From: Bedellia somnulentella | Lineage: Eukaryota > Arthropoda > Insecta > Lepidoptera > Bedelliidae | Reading direction: 5' to 3' | DNA: 64,000 nucleotides | Assembly: GCA_963576735.1 (NCBI GenBank) | Contig: OY755190.1 | Coordinates: 5,697,695 to 5,761,694, forward strand | Part shown: positions 1-10,500 of the stretch, piece by piece | Numbering within the stretch: the stretch's first letter is position 1 | Layout of the letters: each line of letters opens with the position of its first letter | The notes under the pieces: generated by a model | The model's input: only the letters and a program-made list of their open reading frames with translations | Told to the model about the DNA's origin: nothing | The model's database searches: none | Program-made: the position numbers and the translations under genes

Positions 1-972
1 TACCACTCGGGATATGAATACCTAGGGCAGCCTGAATAACGCTTTTTCTGAGGAACGCAGTCATCTACTATACTATTTATGATAGTGTAAAAGTAAATGA
101 GAGCTTCATTTGAATCTTTAATGCAATAGAGGTCGGTCCAGTCAGTCAGTAATAACTTAGTATATAGGGATGAAAAATCTGCTCGCCGAAAATTCCATTC
201 ACGTTTAAACGTGGTGTTTGTAATTGAGTTACGCTGCGGCGACGGCGGCGACGGCGGCGACGGCGACTCCACGCCCTCGTTATCGCTACCACGGATGCAA
301 CACAGTGTCACTTCCAATGGAGGGTGGTGCGCATCTTCACTCACAAGAGGCTCACTAGACAGCGTTACGCTCTCACACATGCCTTTCAACGCACCAAGGA
401 CTAGGTCTAGGCAGCGGTCGTTTTTATTTAAGATAGTATTCATCTGGCTGACTCCACAATAAGCTTTAAAATATTCATAATAATTAATTACATCTATTGA
501 ACAAGAATGCATATTAAAATCCCCTACAACTAACAATTTATTTTTATATTTAAAAGATAATTGCTCAATAATTTCAAATAATTTAAAATAATTGTAATTA
601 GTGCTTTTAGGAGGGATATATACAACACATATTACGAACAAAAACCGATTTTTTCGAATTACCCTCGCTGAAATTATTTCAAACGAGTAATCGTCGACGC
701 TCGTGTCTCCCGGCACCTGCACTCGGCGGATTTCGTAATCGGGCGTGGCCACTAACATCGCTCCGCCCATCTTTCTCCCGTCGTTGCGATCACACCGAAG
801 AATTTTGTATCCAGTGGGAACCAATTCGGCGTCAAAAATAGATTCAGTACAACTCGTTTCGGTGATAGCGAACAATACTGCAGACGATGTTAAAATATTA
901 TTTTTAAATTCTTCCAACTTAGTTCTAAGTCCTCTCACGTTTTGATAAAACAAAAGAATTTTCTTTATTGGT
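1..972 (-). CDS. LINE ORF2, apurinic-type endonuclease domain (partial, leaves window)
   Basis: The minus strand is open from about 972 to base 1 and encodes the endonuclease part of a LINE polyprotein, which nicks target DNA for target-primed reverse transcription. Visible marks are FYQNVRGLRTKL at the start, ITETS, VVGDFNM (catalytic DFN), the closing H-H-P-P-L box, and a SYPEW motif near base 1, which in this family lies just before the RT. The reverse transcriptase would lie left of the window. No ATG opens the frame; it overlaps the end of ORF1 in another frame, so translation may use reinitiation or frameshifting. A short GGCGAC repeat at 238-265 gives a Ser-Pro-rich run. No stops were found by hand translation, so the copy may be young. 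Confidence 0.85.
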
Positions 973-2190
973 TTATTCTTTTGCACGTTTGTTTCGAAAC
1001 CAAACCCATTCGGCAAGCCTAACATCTACTGGCCATTTATCTTGATTGCATACCTCATCGTATTTAGATTCAGGGATCCCAATTATAAAAGAAACATAAT
1101 CTCTTTCAGTTTTTAACTTTATTTTTTCCACTTTAAACTCCTTTTCTTTACCAATGATATTTTCAATATGATTTCTTATATTTTCATCTGTTGTAGTCTT
1201 TTTTAAACCCCACACATGCAGATACTTCTTCTGTTCAACGCCCTCAATTCCAGATATAGAAGAACCGCCGCCTTTTATAATAGTCGTTCTATTATAAACT
1301 CTTCTCTGTTTTTTTCCCACTTCAATCCACCCTTCGTTAGTCGGTTTATTAGAAATGACCTTGCCCGCTCCATTCGTAGTTTTCGTGGCCACAGCTGCAT
1401 AGCTCATGACACCACTAGCATTATCTTTCTGTCCCTTTTTAACTGCTACTTGCGCGGCCACTGGCTGCGATTGCGCATGCGCCCTCAGTGCTACGTCAGT
1501 TCTCTCGCTTGGCGGTAATGGCGAGTGCTGGTTTACTAGCTTCCGCTCGATGTTAGATACGAGAGCACTCTCATAACTCGATCCAGCCCTATGCATTGAC
1601 ATTTCAGCTTTCAGTTTCTGAACCTCCGATTGCAGCCTGCGACACTCATTTTTGGTACTTGCTAACTCCGTACGAAGACGAGTGTTCTCCAATGATGTCT
1701 CCAGTTTCTCGTTTATGATTTTAGTGAGTTTCTCCTCAAGTGAATTCATTTTTGAAGTGATTGTGTTGTTTAAAGCTTCCGTGATGTTAATAAGTGCTTT
1801 GCTCATCTCACTCGATTCGGTGGCATTGATATGATTTTCACTCTTGGACACCTGTTGATTCGGAGATGTAGTTACATCCTCACACGACATGTTGGTGGTG
1901 TTTATAGTCATGTCCAAGTTAACAAAATTGTCCTCCATCCTAGCAGGCCTAGCTCCCCTCACCGGAGTGTCATCCGTCACCACAATCCTTCTGGTCACAT
2001 TGGTACAGTCCCGACAACGATACCTTCTTATCTCTGCCTCATGTTCCCGGAACTGGGCTGACGTTATATTTAGGCAGCAGTAGTGGTAACCTCCTTTACA
2101 CGAACTACATTGTACCAGTTCAAAATCTTCAACCGCCCTTTTGCAAACAACACAGTTCATGTCTAATGTTTTATCAGTTTTCACCAACAA
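973..2190 (-). CDS. LINE ORF1 protein, PHD-finger type (CR1/Jockey-like)
   Basis: This 405-residue ORF is the first protein of a non-LTR retrotransposon, which normally binds the element RNA. At residues about 11-62 there is a PHD-like zinc finger: two CxxC pairs, YHYCC, then a final CRDC pair. Residues about 125-205 look like a coiled coil (repeated leucines with E/K/N). The C-terminal ~80 residues (from KKYLHVWGL) form the conserved domain found at the end of such ORF1 proteins. The frame has no stop. ORF2 follows on the same strand in another frame. PHD-type ORF1 proteins are known from CR1 and related LINE clades; the exact clade is inferred. A host PHD gene is unlikely because an endonuclease frame follows directly. 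Confidence 0.85.
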   Translation of the reverse strand: MLVKTDKTLDMNCVVCKRAVEDFELVQCSSCKGGYHYCCLNITSAQFREHEAEIRRYRCRDCTNVTRRIVVTDDTPVRGARPARMEDNFVNLDMTINTTNMSCEDVTTSPNQQVSKSENHINATESSEMSKALINITEALNNTITSKMNSLEEKLTKIINEKLETSLENTRLRTELASTKNECRRLQSEVQKLKAEMSMHRAGSSYESALVSNIERKLVNQHSPLPPSERTDVALRAHAQSQPVAAQVAVKKGQKDNASGVMSYAAVATKTTNGAGKVISNKPTNEGWIEVGKKQRRVYNRTTIIKGGGSSISGIEGVEQKKYLHVWGLKKTTTDENIRNHIENIIGKEKEFKVEKIKLKTERDYVSFIIGIPESKYDEVCNQDKWPVDVRLAEWVWFRNKRAKE

Positions 2191-2329
2191 ACACTAATAT
2201 TTTGCATTATCTTCAATTACACAACACACTCGCTAAATGTGAACTAATATTTATAAAGAATTATACACGTGATATAATATACCACCCTCACTTTTTTATA
2301 TAAAATATGATTCTTAGCAGTAAATGTCG

Positions 2330-2570
2330 GGTGGGGCAAATGAAACATGAAAGTAGAGTGAATGCAGTAGAGATGAGGTCCCTCAATAAAAATTGTGATG
2401 CTAGGTTATGTGATCGAGAGAGAAATAGTGTGATTTGTGAAAGTGCGGTGTAAAGAAAATATTATAATAAAGATAGAAAAAGGAATCTCGAGATGGTTTG
2501 GGGACATAGAGAGGATGAATGCCAGTAAATTAATGAAAGATATCTAAAGTGCTAATGTGGAAGGTCCTCT
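2330..2570 (+). pseudogene. Decayed RTE-type LINE reverse-transcriptase tail
   Basis: A hand translation reads MRSLNKNCDARLCDRER, then VWGHREDE, across stops and frame breaks. This resembles the region after the RT domain in insect RTE-like elements (RERCG.., MLRWFGHVERM). It is dead. Related tails lie near 25.6, 37.1, 38.6, 38.9 and 41.4 kb. Confidence 0.6.
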
Positions 2571-2586
2571 AACAAACAATACCATC

Positions 2587-3095
2587 CATAGATAGATAGA
2601 TAGATTAGTAATTTGGTTTCCACACATAGCTCCCTAATGGAACTTTTTTACGTGGGCCCTGGCCATCTTATTCAATCCACCCTAACTCTGACCCAAAATC
2701 TTTCAAGTTGTCCAAGGTCTTTTAAAAAGGATTTTGTACTACCTGTTCTTGTACTATCTTTTGAGTACGGGCTGTTTAGAGCCTGGCACTCAAACATGAC
2801 GAGATTTACTGTCTCCTCATCTTCCATGCATGCTCTGCACAGAGGACTATCTGTTACACCGATGTTGTGAAAGTGCTTATTCAATGAGCAGTGACCAGTG
2901 ATGATTCCTGTTATCATTCTTAGGCTTCTCCTGTTTAGTCGAAGTAGTCGTCATGTTAGTCTTTTATCTATGTCCGGTATCGCTTCTTTTGACTGGCGGC
3001 ATTCAGATATTTCACGCCACAGAGAGTTATGTTGTTCTTGTGTGCGTTGCCTCAAGCAGGTGCGGTATTGGTTGAAGGGAATACCATCCATATTT
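2587..3095 (-). pseudogene. LINE C-terminal remnant after RNase H, with (TATC)n tail
   Basis: On the minus strand the frame reads LNRRSLRMITGIITGHCS, then LNKHFHNIGVTDSPLCRAC and VNLVMFECQAL. This is the Cys-rich segment following the RNase H domain in Jockey/I/R1-like LINEs. An in-frame TGA interrupts it just before RLLRLNRRS, so this copy is broken. The element ends at 2587-2605 in (TATC)n, the usual short-repeat 3' end. It is truncated upstream, as expected of LINE insertions. Confidence 0.75.
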
Positions 3096-3445
3096 ATTCC
3101 TTTCGTCACTTGCCTTTCATCTATATGCCCAATTACGTGTTTCCCAATTCACTCTTACAATGGCACTGGTATTCTCAATTACATTATATTGTATTATAAT
3201 ATCGTTTTAATTTTAGATAAATGCAAACCACCATACTCCAGAGCAGCCCCAACCACAGTATTCACATCTAAACCATCAGCACTCGCCATTAGCTACCAGG
3301 TAAGCAGATCAATTCTATTACAGTTTTTGCACCATATACAATAAACTTAAATGAATAAACTATACATTATGAAAAGGGATAATACATTTAATGATTGAAA
3401 CATAGAACATTTTAAGCGGCAACAAAACCTTACACTAGGAATACT

Positions 3446-3638
3446 TACATACATACATATACTCGCGGCTATAGATCCCCACTTTTGGAAAGTGGAGTGG
3501 GGAAAAGGTTGTTGGTGATGGGTCTCCAACCGCATCGCCCAAAAATCACTTAATAGCCCCAATACCGTTAGTCGCCTCTTACGTACACCCACCGGAAGAA
3601 ATGGGGTAGTGCTATTCTAAGCGGACACTACACAGCAA
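3446..3638 (-). repeat. R1 repeat copy (short-repeat-tailed SINE/LINE end)
   Basis: The copy starts at ACATACATACATATACTC and ends CACTACACAGC. An internal deletion removes the CTAGAAGGGG segment kept in the copies at 16.4, 47.6 and 62.8 kb. The minus sign means the ATGT tail is at the left. Confidence 0.7.
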
Positions 3639-3718
3639 CATTACTTACATTTTATTTTTTGATGATCTGGGGGTAAGTTGCCATTTCATCTGGGACTCGG
3701 GAAAACATGTCTCTAACT

Positions 3719-3835
3719 TACAAACATACATAAACTCACGACTATAAATTCCTTTAATGGCTTGCAAGTTTTTATACCTTTGGGAAGTTGAGTTGGGAAA
3801 CGTTTGCCAAATAAAGGTATGGTCTCTTTATACAT
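3719..3835 (-). repeat. Diverged R1 fragment
   Basis: It keeps the CATACATAAACTCACGACTA end and TGGGAAGTTGAGTTGGG. The rest is lost. Confidence 0.5.
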
Positions 3836-4555
3836 TAAGAATCAGTGTACTCCAGTTGGATACTACACACATAAGTTTACACAAGTTCTTTTAATGGGAA
3901 TGAGCTTATCTTAGCCAATTTATATTTTAGAGTATGTGTTAGTGTTGTGTTGTTTGAATAACTAGTAATCTTGAAACGAATAGTTGCTTTGCATGTAAAT
4001 CATAGTAGAAAGACTATGTTGTCTCAAGATTTGTGTTGCTTATTGACTGAGTTATATTTTTGCTTAGGCTTATTAGATGTATATTTATGCTCTTTGGAGC
4101 GGAGCGAGCGATTCAACCCAAAATTTTGCCTTTCATTATTTGTTTCCAACTTGGCCCAATAGCAAGCACAGAACACTCACTTAAAGGGTGGATAAAAGAC
4201 AGTTTGATTGAGGTATAATCACAATTAAAACTTCTCCGTTTTAAATTATAGCAGGCATTGAGTAAACAAAAAGGGTTCCTGATCATGTATTATATTCTTG
4301 TCAAATATGGTGTATCGACCCATATTAAATGATTTATTTTAACCATATATATATTTTAAAATATTCTTGATTTTGACTAATTGCTCGCCCCTTTTAATTG
4401 GCAAAATCTAGTCTAATGTACATCTAGTGATATCACCTTATTTTTTATCTTACACTTCACATCTCTCACATTCGCACCCTCGCACCTCTAGTAGCGTAGC
4501 GCTTACTTTTCAGAGCGAAGAAGCCTTGGTATATATTTTGCTGTTTGCTACGCAG
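3836..4555 (+). other. Tao intron, no recognised feature
   Basis: AT-rich sequence with stops in all frames and no recognised repeat. It ends in the acceptor TGCTACGCAG at 4546-4555, which opens the first Tao exon seen here. Confidence 0.5.
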
Positions 4556-7500
4556 AGAGACCGAGAGTCCGCCGGAAGACGACTACGCCAACCGCGACGC
4601 GCTACGAGACTACGCCAACCGGGACTCACTATGCGACGACTACGGCGATGACTACGCCAATAGAGATGCGATAAGAGATGCTCAAAGAGAGAGGGAGAAG
4701 GAGAGGCAGTCGAATGAGTATAGAGAGTATGTGAATGCTCCTAATACGTGGAGATCGGAAAGTGGAGATGATAGGAATACGCAGCGGAGGCAGGGGAGTC
4801 GGGGTGAGGGTAAGATTTTTTATTATTATATATATGTTTTAATAGTTTTTTTGCCATATTTAAATTTTGTGTCCAACCAATAGTTTTTTATTGATTTTAT
4901 CTTGGTTTATTATTATCCTGCTTTATCAGCAAAAAAAATAATAATAATCCGAACTTTTCATTCTGTATTATGTTAAATAGCTACTTGGTTAATGCATTGA
5001 CAACCTTTTATAACACTTATCTCTTTAATAAAAAAATATTGTTTGCCTGTTGTTCCTCTCTATTCACTTTCTGTGACTATTATGTGCACTTCGAATATTT
5101 CTTAAATAATTTGATCTTGATAAAGACTCCGCAATGCCCATATGACTCAAATAGAAAATGATTAAAATGTTGTATTAGAATGTTCTTGCACTATATTGTG
5201 GTTAGAATATGTATTTGTGATATTTAGTAATATCATACGTATTTTTCAGGAGTGAGTAATAATGTGAGTGCTGCACTATCATTGGTATCGGAGCACGGAG
5301 CTAACAACTTTGCGACGATCAGAACGACGAGCATTGTTAACAAACAACAGAAGGAACATAATCAGGTAAGATTAAACCTTTAAACATGTTTATATGTATC
5401 TATTGCTGAACTAGCTTTAGAACTATAAATCCATTTGCAAGACGGTTCATAAATCTTACAAAAAATTAGGAAATTCCAATAGATTGTTTGCAAACTGCAA
5501 GTTGGTTGGTGCGTGAATAGCCGCGTACTGACTGAGCGTGCCGCGGCCCGAGCCAAGAGTTGTCGGTTTTTATCAAAGATCAAAAGCGTCTCAGTACGTT
5601 TGGCGCGCTCAATCAAGACGTTAGTGTTTTGCCTCGCTCATTCGTTGTGTGTTAGTTGGGCGGACTCTGTTCAAGTACAAGTAAAACTGAGTGTGGTGCG
5701 TGCTTCAGCCTTACCGTTGCTCGGCCTTGCCTGTCTAATAAGCCTAAGAAAACTTACAGACCGAGGCTGCCTCGCGCGGCATGTGTACCGCGGCAAACGT
5801 CCGAGGCTGCCCCGCGAGGCGGCTCGCTCAGTCAGTACGCACCTAATTCGTATAACCTTCTACGAATACCGTTTGGTAATTCTGAGTATAAGAAACACTG
5901 TCCTTGTTGACACACTCCTCCACGACATTAGTTACTAGGGATTTGAAGACGATAAATCCAACACTACCTTAATACTTTTGATCGCCCTCATCACAACTTG
6001 CAAATTACTTTTTCCAAGCTTCTCATTTGACTGCAGAGTCCGCATATTGAACATTGCTAGCATAAGCCAAATTCCCCATTTATGGCAACCAGATCTCTAC
6101 TAAAGATTCTCATCCCCCTCTAATTCTTATCTTTTCATCTCCAGGAAATGCACGAACAAATGTCGGGCTACAAGCGCATGCGTCGCGAACACCAAGCGGC
6201 TCTATTGAAACTGGAAGAACGTTGCAAAGCAGACGTGGACGCTCACAAAGCGCAGCTGGACCGAGAATATGACGCTTTGCTGCAGCTATTGAGCAGGGAT
6301 TTGGAGAGATTGCAGGTATTAATATATATCCAGATTTTTAATTCCGTAGAATTTTGACGGCTGTCTTGTTTTGACATGTCAGAGGTTTTGAAACTTTTGG
6401 GTCGGGCACATTTTTCAAGTTCAATACAATACTTTTTTTAGTCAATACACGCATGAACTGTCAGAATTATATAGAATTAAAGATCAGAGTATAAAGAGAT
6501 TATCAGAAAGTCAATTAAAGTCTCATTTCTGAAAGTTGATTCAGGAATCGATTGTATTACCTGCCTCACCTCTAAAAGGGGTTTCTTGAACTTTGGAATA
6601 AAAATATAATCGATACACGCACGCATTATTTATATACACCATGGTTAGCTTGGGTAGTTCCTGAATCTGATAATGAAGAAATAATCATGGACAAAAATTC
6701 ACAAATTATACCTAGTATCCACAAGACCTCCAAATCGTCAACTATCCCCCAACCCATACAACCAATTCTAAACATCATTTCCCAAATCTAAACCATTCCT
6801 AACTTCCAGACGAAACACGCCCAAGAACTGGAACGCAAACAGAAGTTGAACGCTGCAGCAGAAAAGAAGCTGATCAAAGAAATCACCACCCGCCAAGAAC
6901 AGGAGCGTAAGGCTTTCGATACCCAACGCAAGAGGGACTATAAGGCGAATAAGGAGAGGTGGAAGAAGGAACTCAGTATGGATGAGGCCACGCCTAAACG
7001 ACAACGGGATGCTACTTTGCAGTGAGTTTTATAATAAAAAATATTTAATGTCGTTTGCAATAGAATCCAACAATCATGTAAACAAACCAAATTGTCACGA
7101 TTACTCCGTAATCACATACATTTGACGATCAATTATGAACATAGTCTTATTTCAACGAACGCACCATTGTTTTCACATTATCTTCAACACGATTTAACTT
7201 GTATTTATATGTTAAATTTGTTAAAACATTTGCAACGTAAATATTTCGAAGTATTTGACAAGCTGTCATCTTAGTTTTTACTCATCGAACTCTATAAGTC
7301 ATTGAAAAGTTAGTGTTGTTCGTAATCTGAAGTTATCTTTTATTTTTAATTTAATAAATTATTTTAATTTAATATTATTTGAATTTATCATGGTTGTTAA
7401 CGGTGAGGGAAAACATCGTGAGGAAACCCACATGGCTGAATTGTACTTAGTCATGTGACAGTGTATTCGTACAAAACGGCGATAGGCCTGCCCCCTATCA

Positions 7501-10500
7501 CGTGAGTACACTGTCTAAGCAAAACGTGGGTACCTTTTCTGGACACTAGATGGCGCTTGCCATGTGAGTTCAGAAGTATTGGTACCTCTGCCAACCCCTT
7601 CGGGGATAAACGGCGTGAACGTTTATTTATGAACGTTTATTATTTGATTACAATAATATTTTTTTGGGTTCGCTGTGCATTAGTGTTTTCTCTTTCCGTT
7701 TTCTACGACTTTGCATTCTCATTTTGGACTTTTGTTTTGCTTTACGATTTGGCTGGACATATTTTTCTTGGAACGACGACCTTTGCACGGCATCGCGGAC
7801 TTTGATATAGCATACGATTGGTATTTTTTCTCAAGGAGTAATCAGGAGGTAAGAATGATTTAGATCTATTACCTACAACGGAAATCTATTAGACGCACTT
7901 TAATATTGTATTGCCCTCGTAACTAATTATTTGAATAGATCACAGTGACACAGTGGTTCCATTTATAATTACGGTCACCGGCGACACTTCTGATAGTGAT
8001 GATGATGAAGACGAAGAGTAAAATTTGTTTTAATAAACACGTTTATTATATAATCATAAAATCAGTTTTATTTTATAGTCTATGGCTTATATATTTAATC
8101 TATTTAGTCAGTTTTATTTTAGTACCTAGCCTACCATGGGCCATAGTCTATGACTTAAAATTAAAATAATTAGAAAAATAAATTAAATTAGAACACTATG
8201 ACATCACTATGGGCATAAACAATACGCTGTCAAAGTCAGTCCGCCATATTTGTTTACATGATTGTTGGATTCTATTGCAAACGATTTTATATAGATAGTA
8301 TGATTATGGTGGCGAAGATAATTTTAAGAAAAAGTGTGATCAGGCTGGGTGAATGGAAGTTAAAAGGAAGACATTAGTTTTCAACAGATATCAATATTTA
8401 GTCCCATTCTAACTATGCTTAAATATTGGTGGTATCCATAATAGTAGTTTGATCACCCTAAAAATTGGTAGTATGAACATTGATCAGTCTAGAAATTCAT
8501 TTAGTTTTTATTAAATTGTGTTTTGTTAAAAATATGATTTGTTTGTTAATATGACTTCAATGTTCTTTCACTGGAATAAATTGATACTTTTCACAGGCCA
8601 TCGCAAACTCTCCGAATTCTAATTAACTAAAACATGCTCCTTCATTTGTAGATCTCAAAAGGACAATCTGAAGCAAGCTGAGGCAGCTGAGGAGGCTCGT
8701 CTGGTTCGCGCTCAGAAAGAATACTTGGAGTTAGAGTTGCGAAGGTTTCGACGACGACGAATGTTGGCCACGCATCATAAGGAACAGGAATTATTGCGAG
8801 AGGTCAGTTTATTATATCAATTATTAATTTATACTGTAATTGATGGTTGAATATAGTTCGCGCTCAGAAGGAATACTTGAAATTAGAGTTGTGAAGGTTT
8901 TGAAGATGACGGAATTCGTGGAGGAACTATTTTATTTTATTCGGAAGATTTACAGAGTATACATTAACACGTTCAGCGCGGCGGCTCAAAACCAGTACCG
9001 GGCTTTCAGTGCGTTACGGGGTGTATGAAGCCCCGAGCGTGACTTTCCGTTGGTGCGTTACAGGGTTGATAGTGCCCCGTATACCTGAGTCACTGAATTT
9101 GGCTGTAATTTTATGAGTTTTTCAAATTGTTTTGTTTTTTTTTACCTAATCATAGACAGATAAATTCCCTATAATTTGCTCTTATCGCCCCTGGTTTTGA
9201 TGAAAGATGACGAAGTGAGAAACTTTTAAAGATTACGGGGCTTTTTCTACCCCGTCCCGCACTGAAAGTGAATTTTCACGGGGCTTATTCAATCCCGTAA
9301 CGCACTGAACGTAAATATATCGATGAAATTTTAGTGACGTGAATGAGTAGTATCGACATTTGGAGTCGATAAATAATTCCATCTCGTACATCAGAACCAG
9401 TGATCGGAGTAGGCAGAGCTATTTTATGTACTTGCCATATGAAAGAATAATATGGATACTCCCCGAATCCCGGGATTTCTTTTTTAAGTAGAATAATAAT
9501 AAAAATCTGTTTACGTCTTAGGGAGTAATGAGAGCATACACTTCCTATAACTAAAAGGACGGGTTTAAGGATAATATAATAAATAGATAGAAACTTGATA
9601 CGTTAAGCCACATATATTTTTTTATGTAACAATTTCTTATATATATACAAAAATCAACAATCATTTAACGTTTTAATTCTGAAGTTGTACACGAACATAA
9701 TACAAATTATTTATTCCTTAAAAATCTAAACATGATTGAAAATAACAAACTATTTGTATTTAACAACAATATAATCTTAATTAAAATGACCAACACGATT
9801 AAACAATAATTAAGTTATTGAAACAAAAAAAAAACAATGGTCTATTTAAAGCGGCAACGTCACGCGTTTGACAAAAAAATATACCATTTTTTATACTTAT
9901 TGATAAAAATAATTATAATAATCGAATTCCGGAGTATTAATCGAATCCCGGAGTATTACTTGGAATCCCGTGGAATATCCATATTAACATCAATGTTTGC
10001 GGTCAATGAACCTAAATCGCTCTACCTACTCCGATCAGTCATCAGAACTTTTCTGTTGGTTCTCTTTAACTTTAACGGGTTTACCACGCCTTACGCCACG
10101 CCGTCGTTTTATTTAACATGCAGTTAACCTAAAATAAAAAGAAAAATAAAATATCTTAATAATCATGGGCAAAACGGCCGATCATTTGAAGTTTGTTTCA
10201 ACTGTATGTCAGATGTGTTGTCATAGGCGGAGTGTAAATAGGTGAATTGTGTTTCGATAATGCAGACGCCACGTTTCAATATCCACAAAATGATGCGTTT
10301 TCACTTACCATAGGTTGAATTTCCTACATTTATGTAGGAAATTTACATAAATGTACGAAATTTAACCAATGGAACGCTTACTGGACAGATAGATAGAAAC
10401 GGATAGATTCAAGATTCAAATGTTTTTATTCATTATATCATTTTTACAAGTGTCTTAATGAACGTCATTATAGTAAAAATACATTAATTGTCAGTTTCAG

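Noticed and set aside
5513..5938. 141-codon ORF in the GC-rich island
   Set aside because: GC-rich sequence lowers stop frequency; no family resemblance, and it lies in a Tao intron.
8840..9028. Second copy of Tao exon 5
   Set aside because: CGCTCAGAAGGAATACTTGA just after the exon does resemble it (a short duplication), but only about 40 bases match and no exon remains; the ORF there is not a gene.
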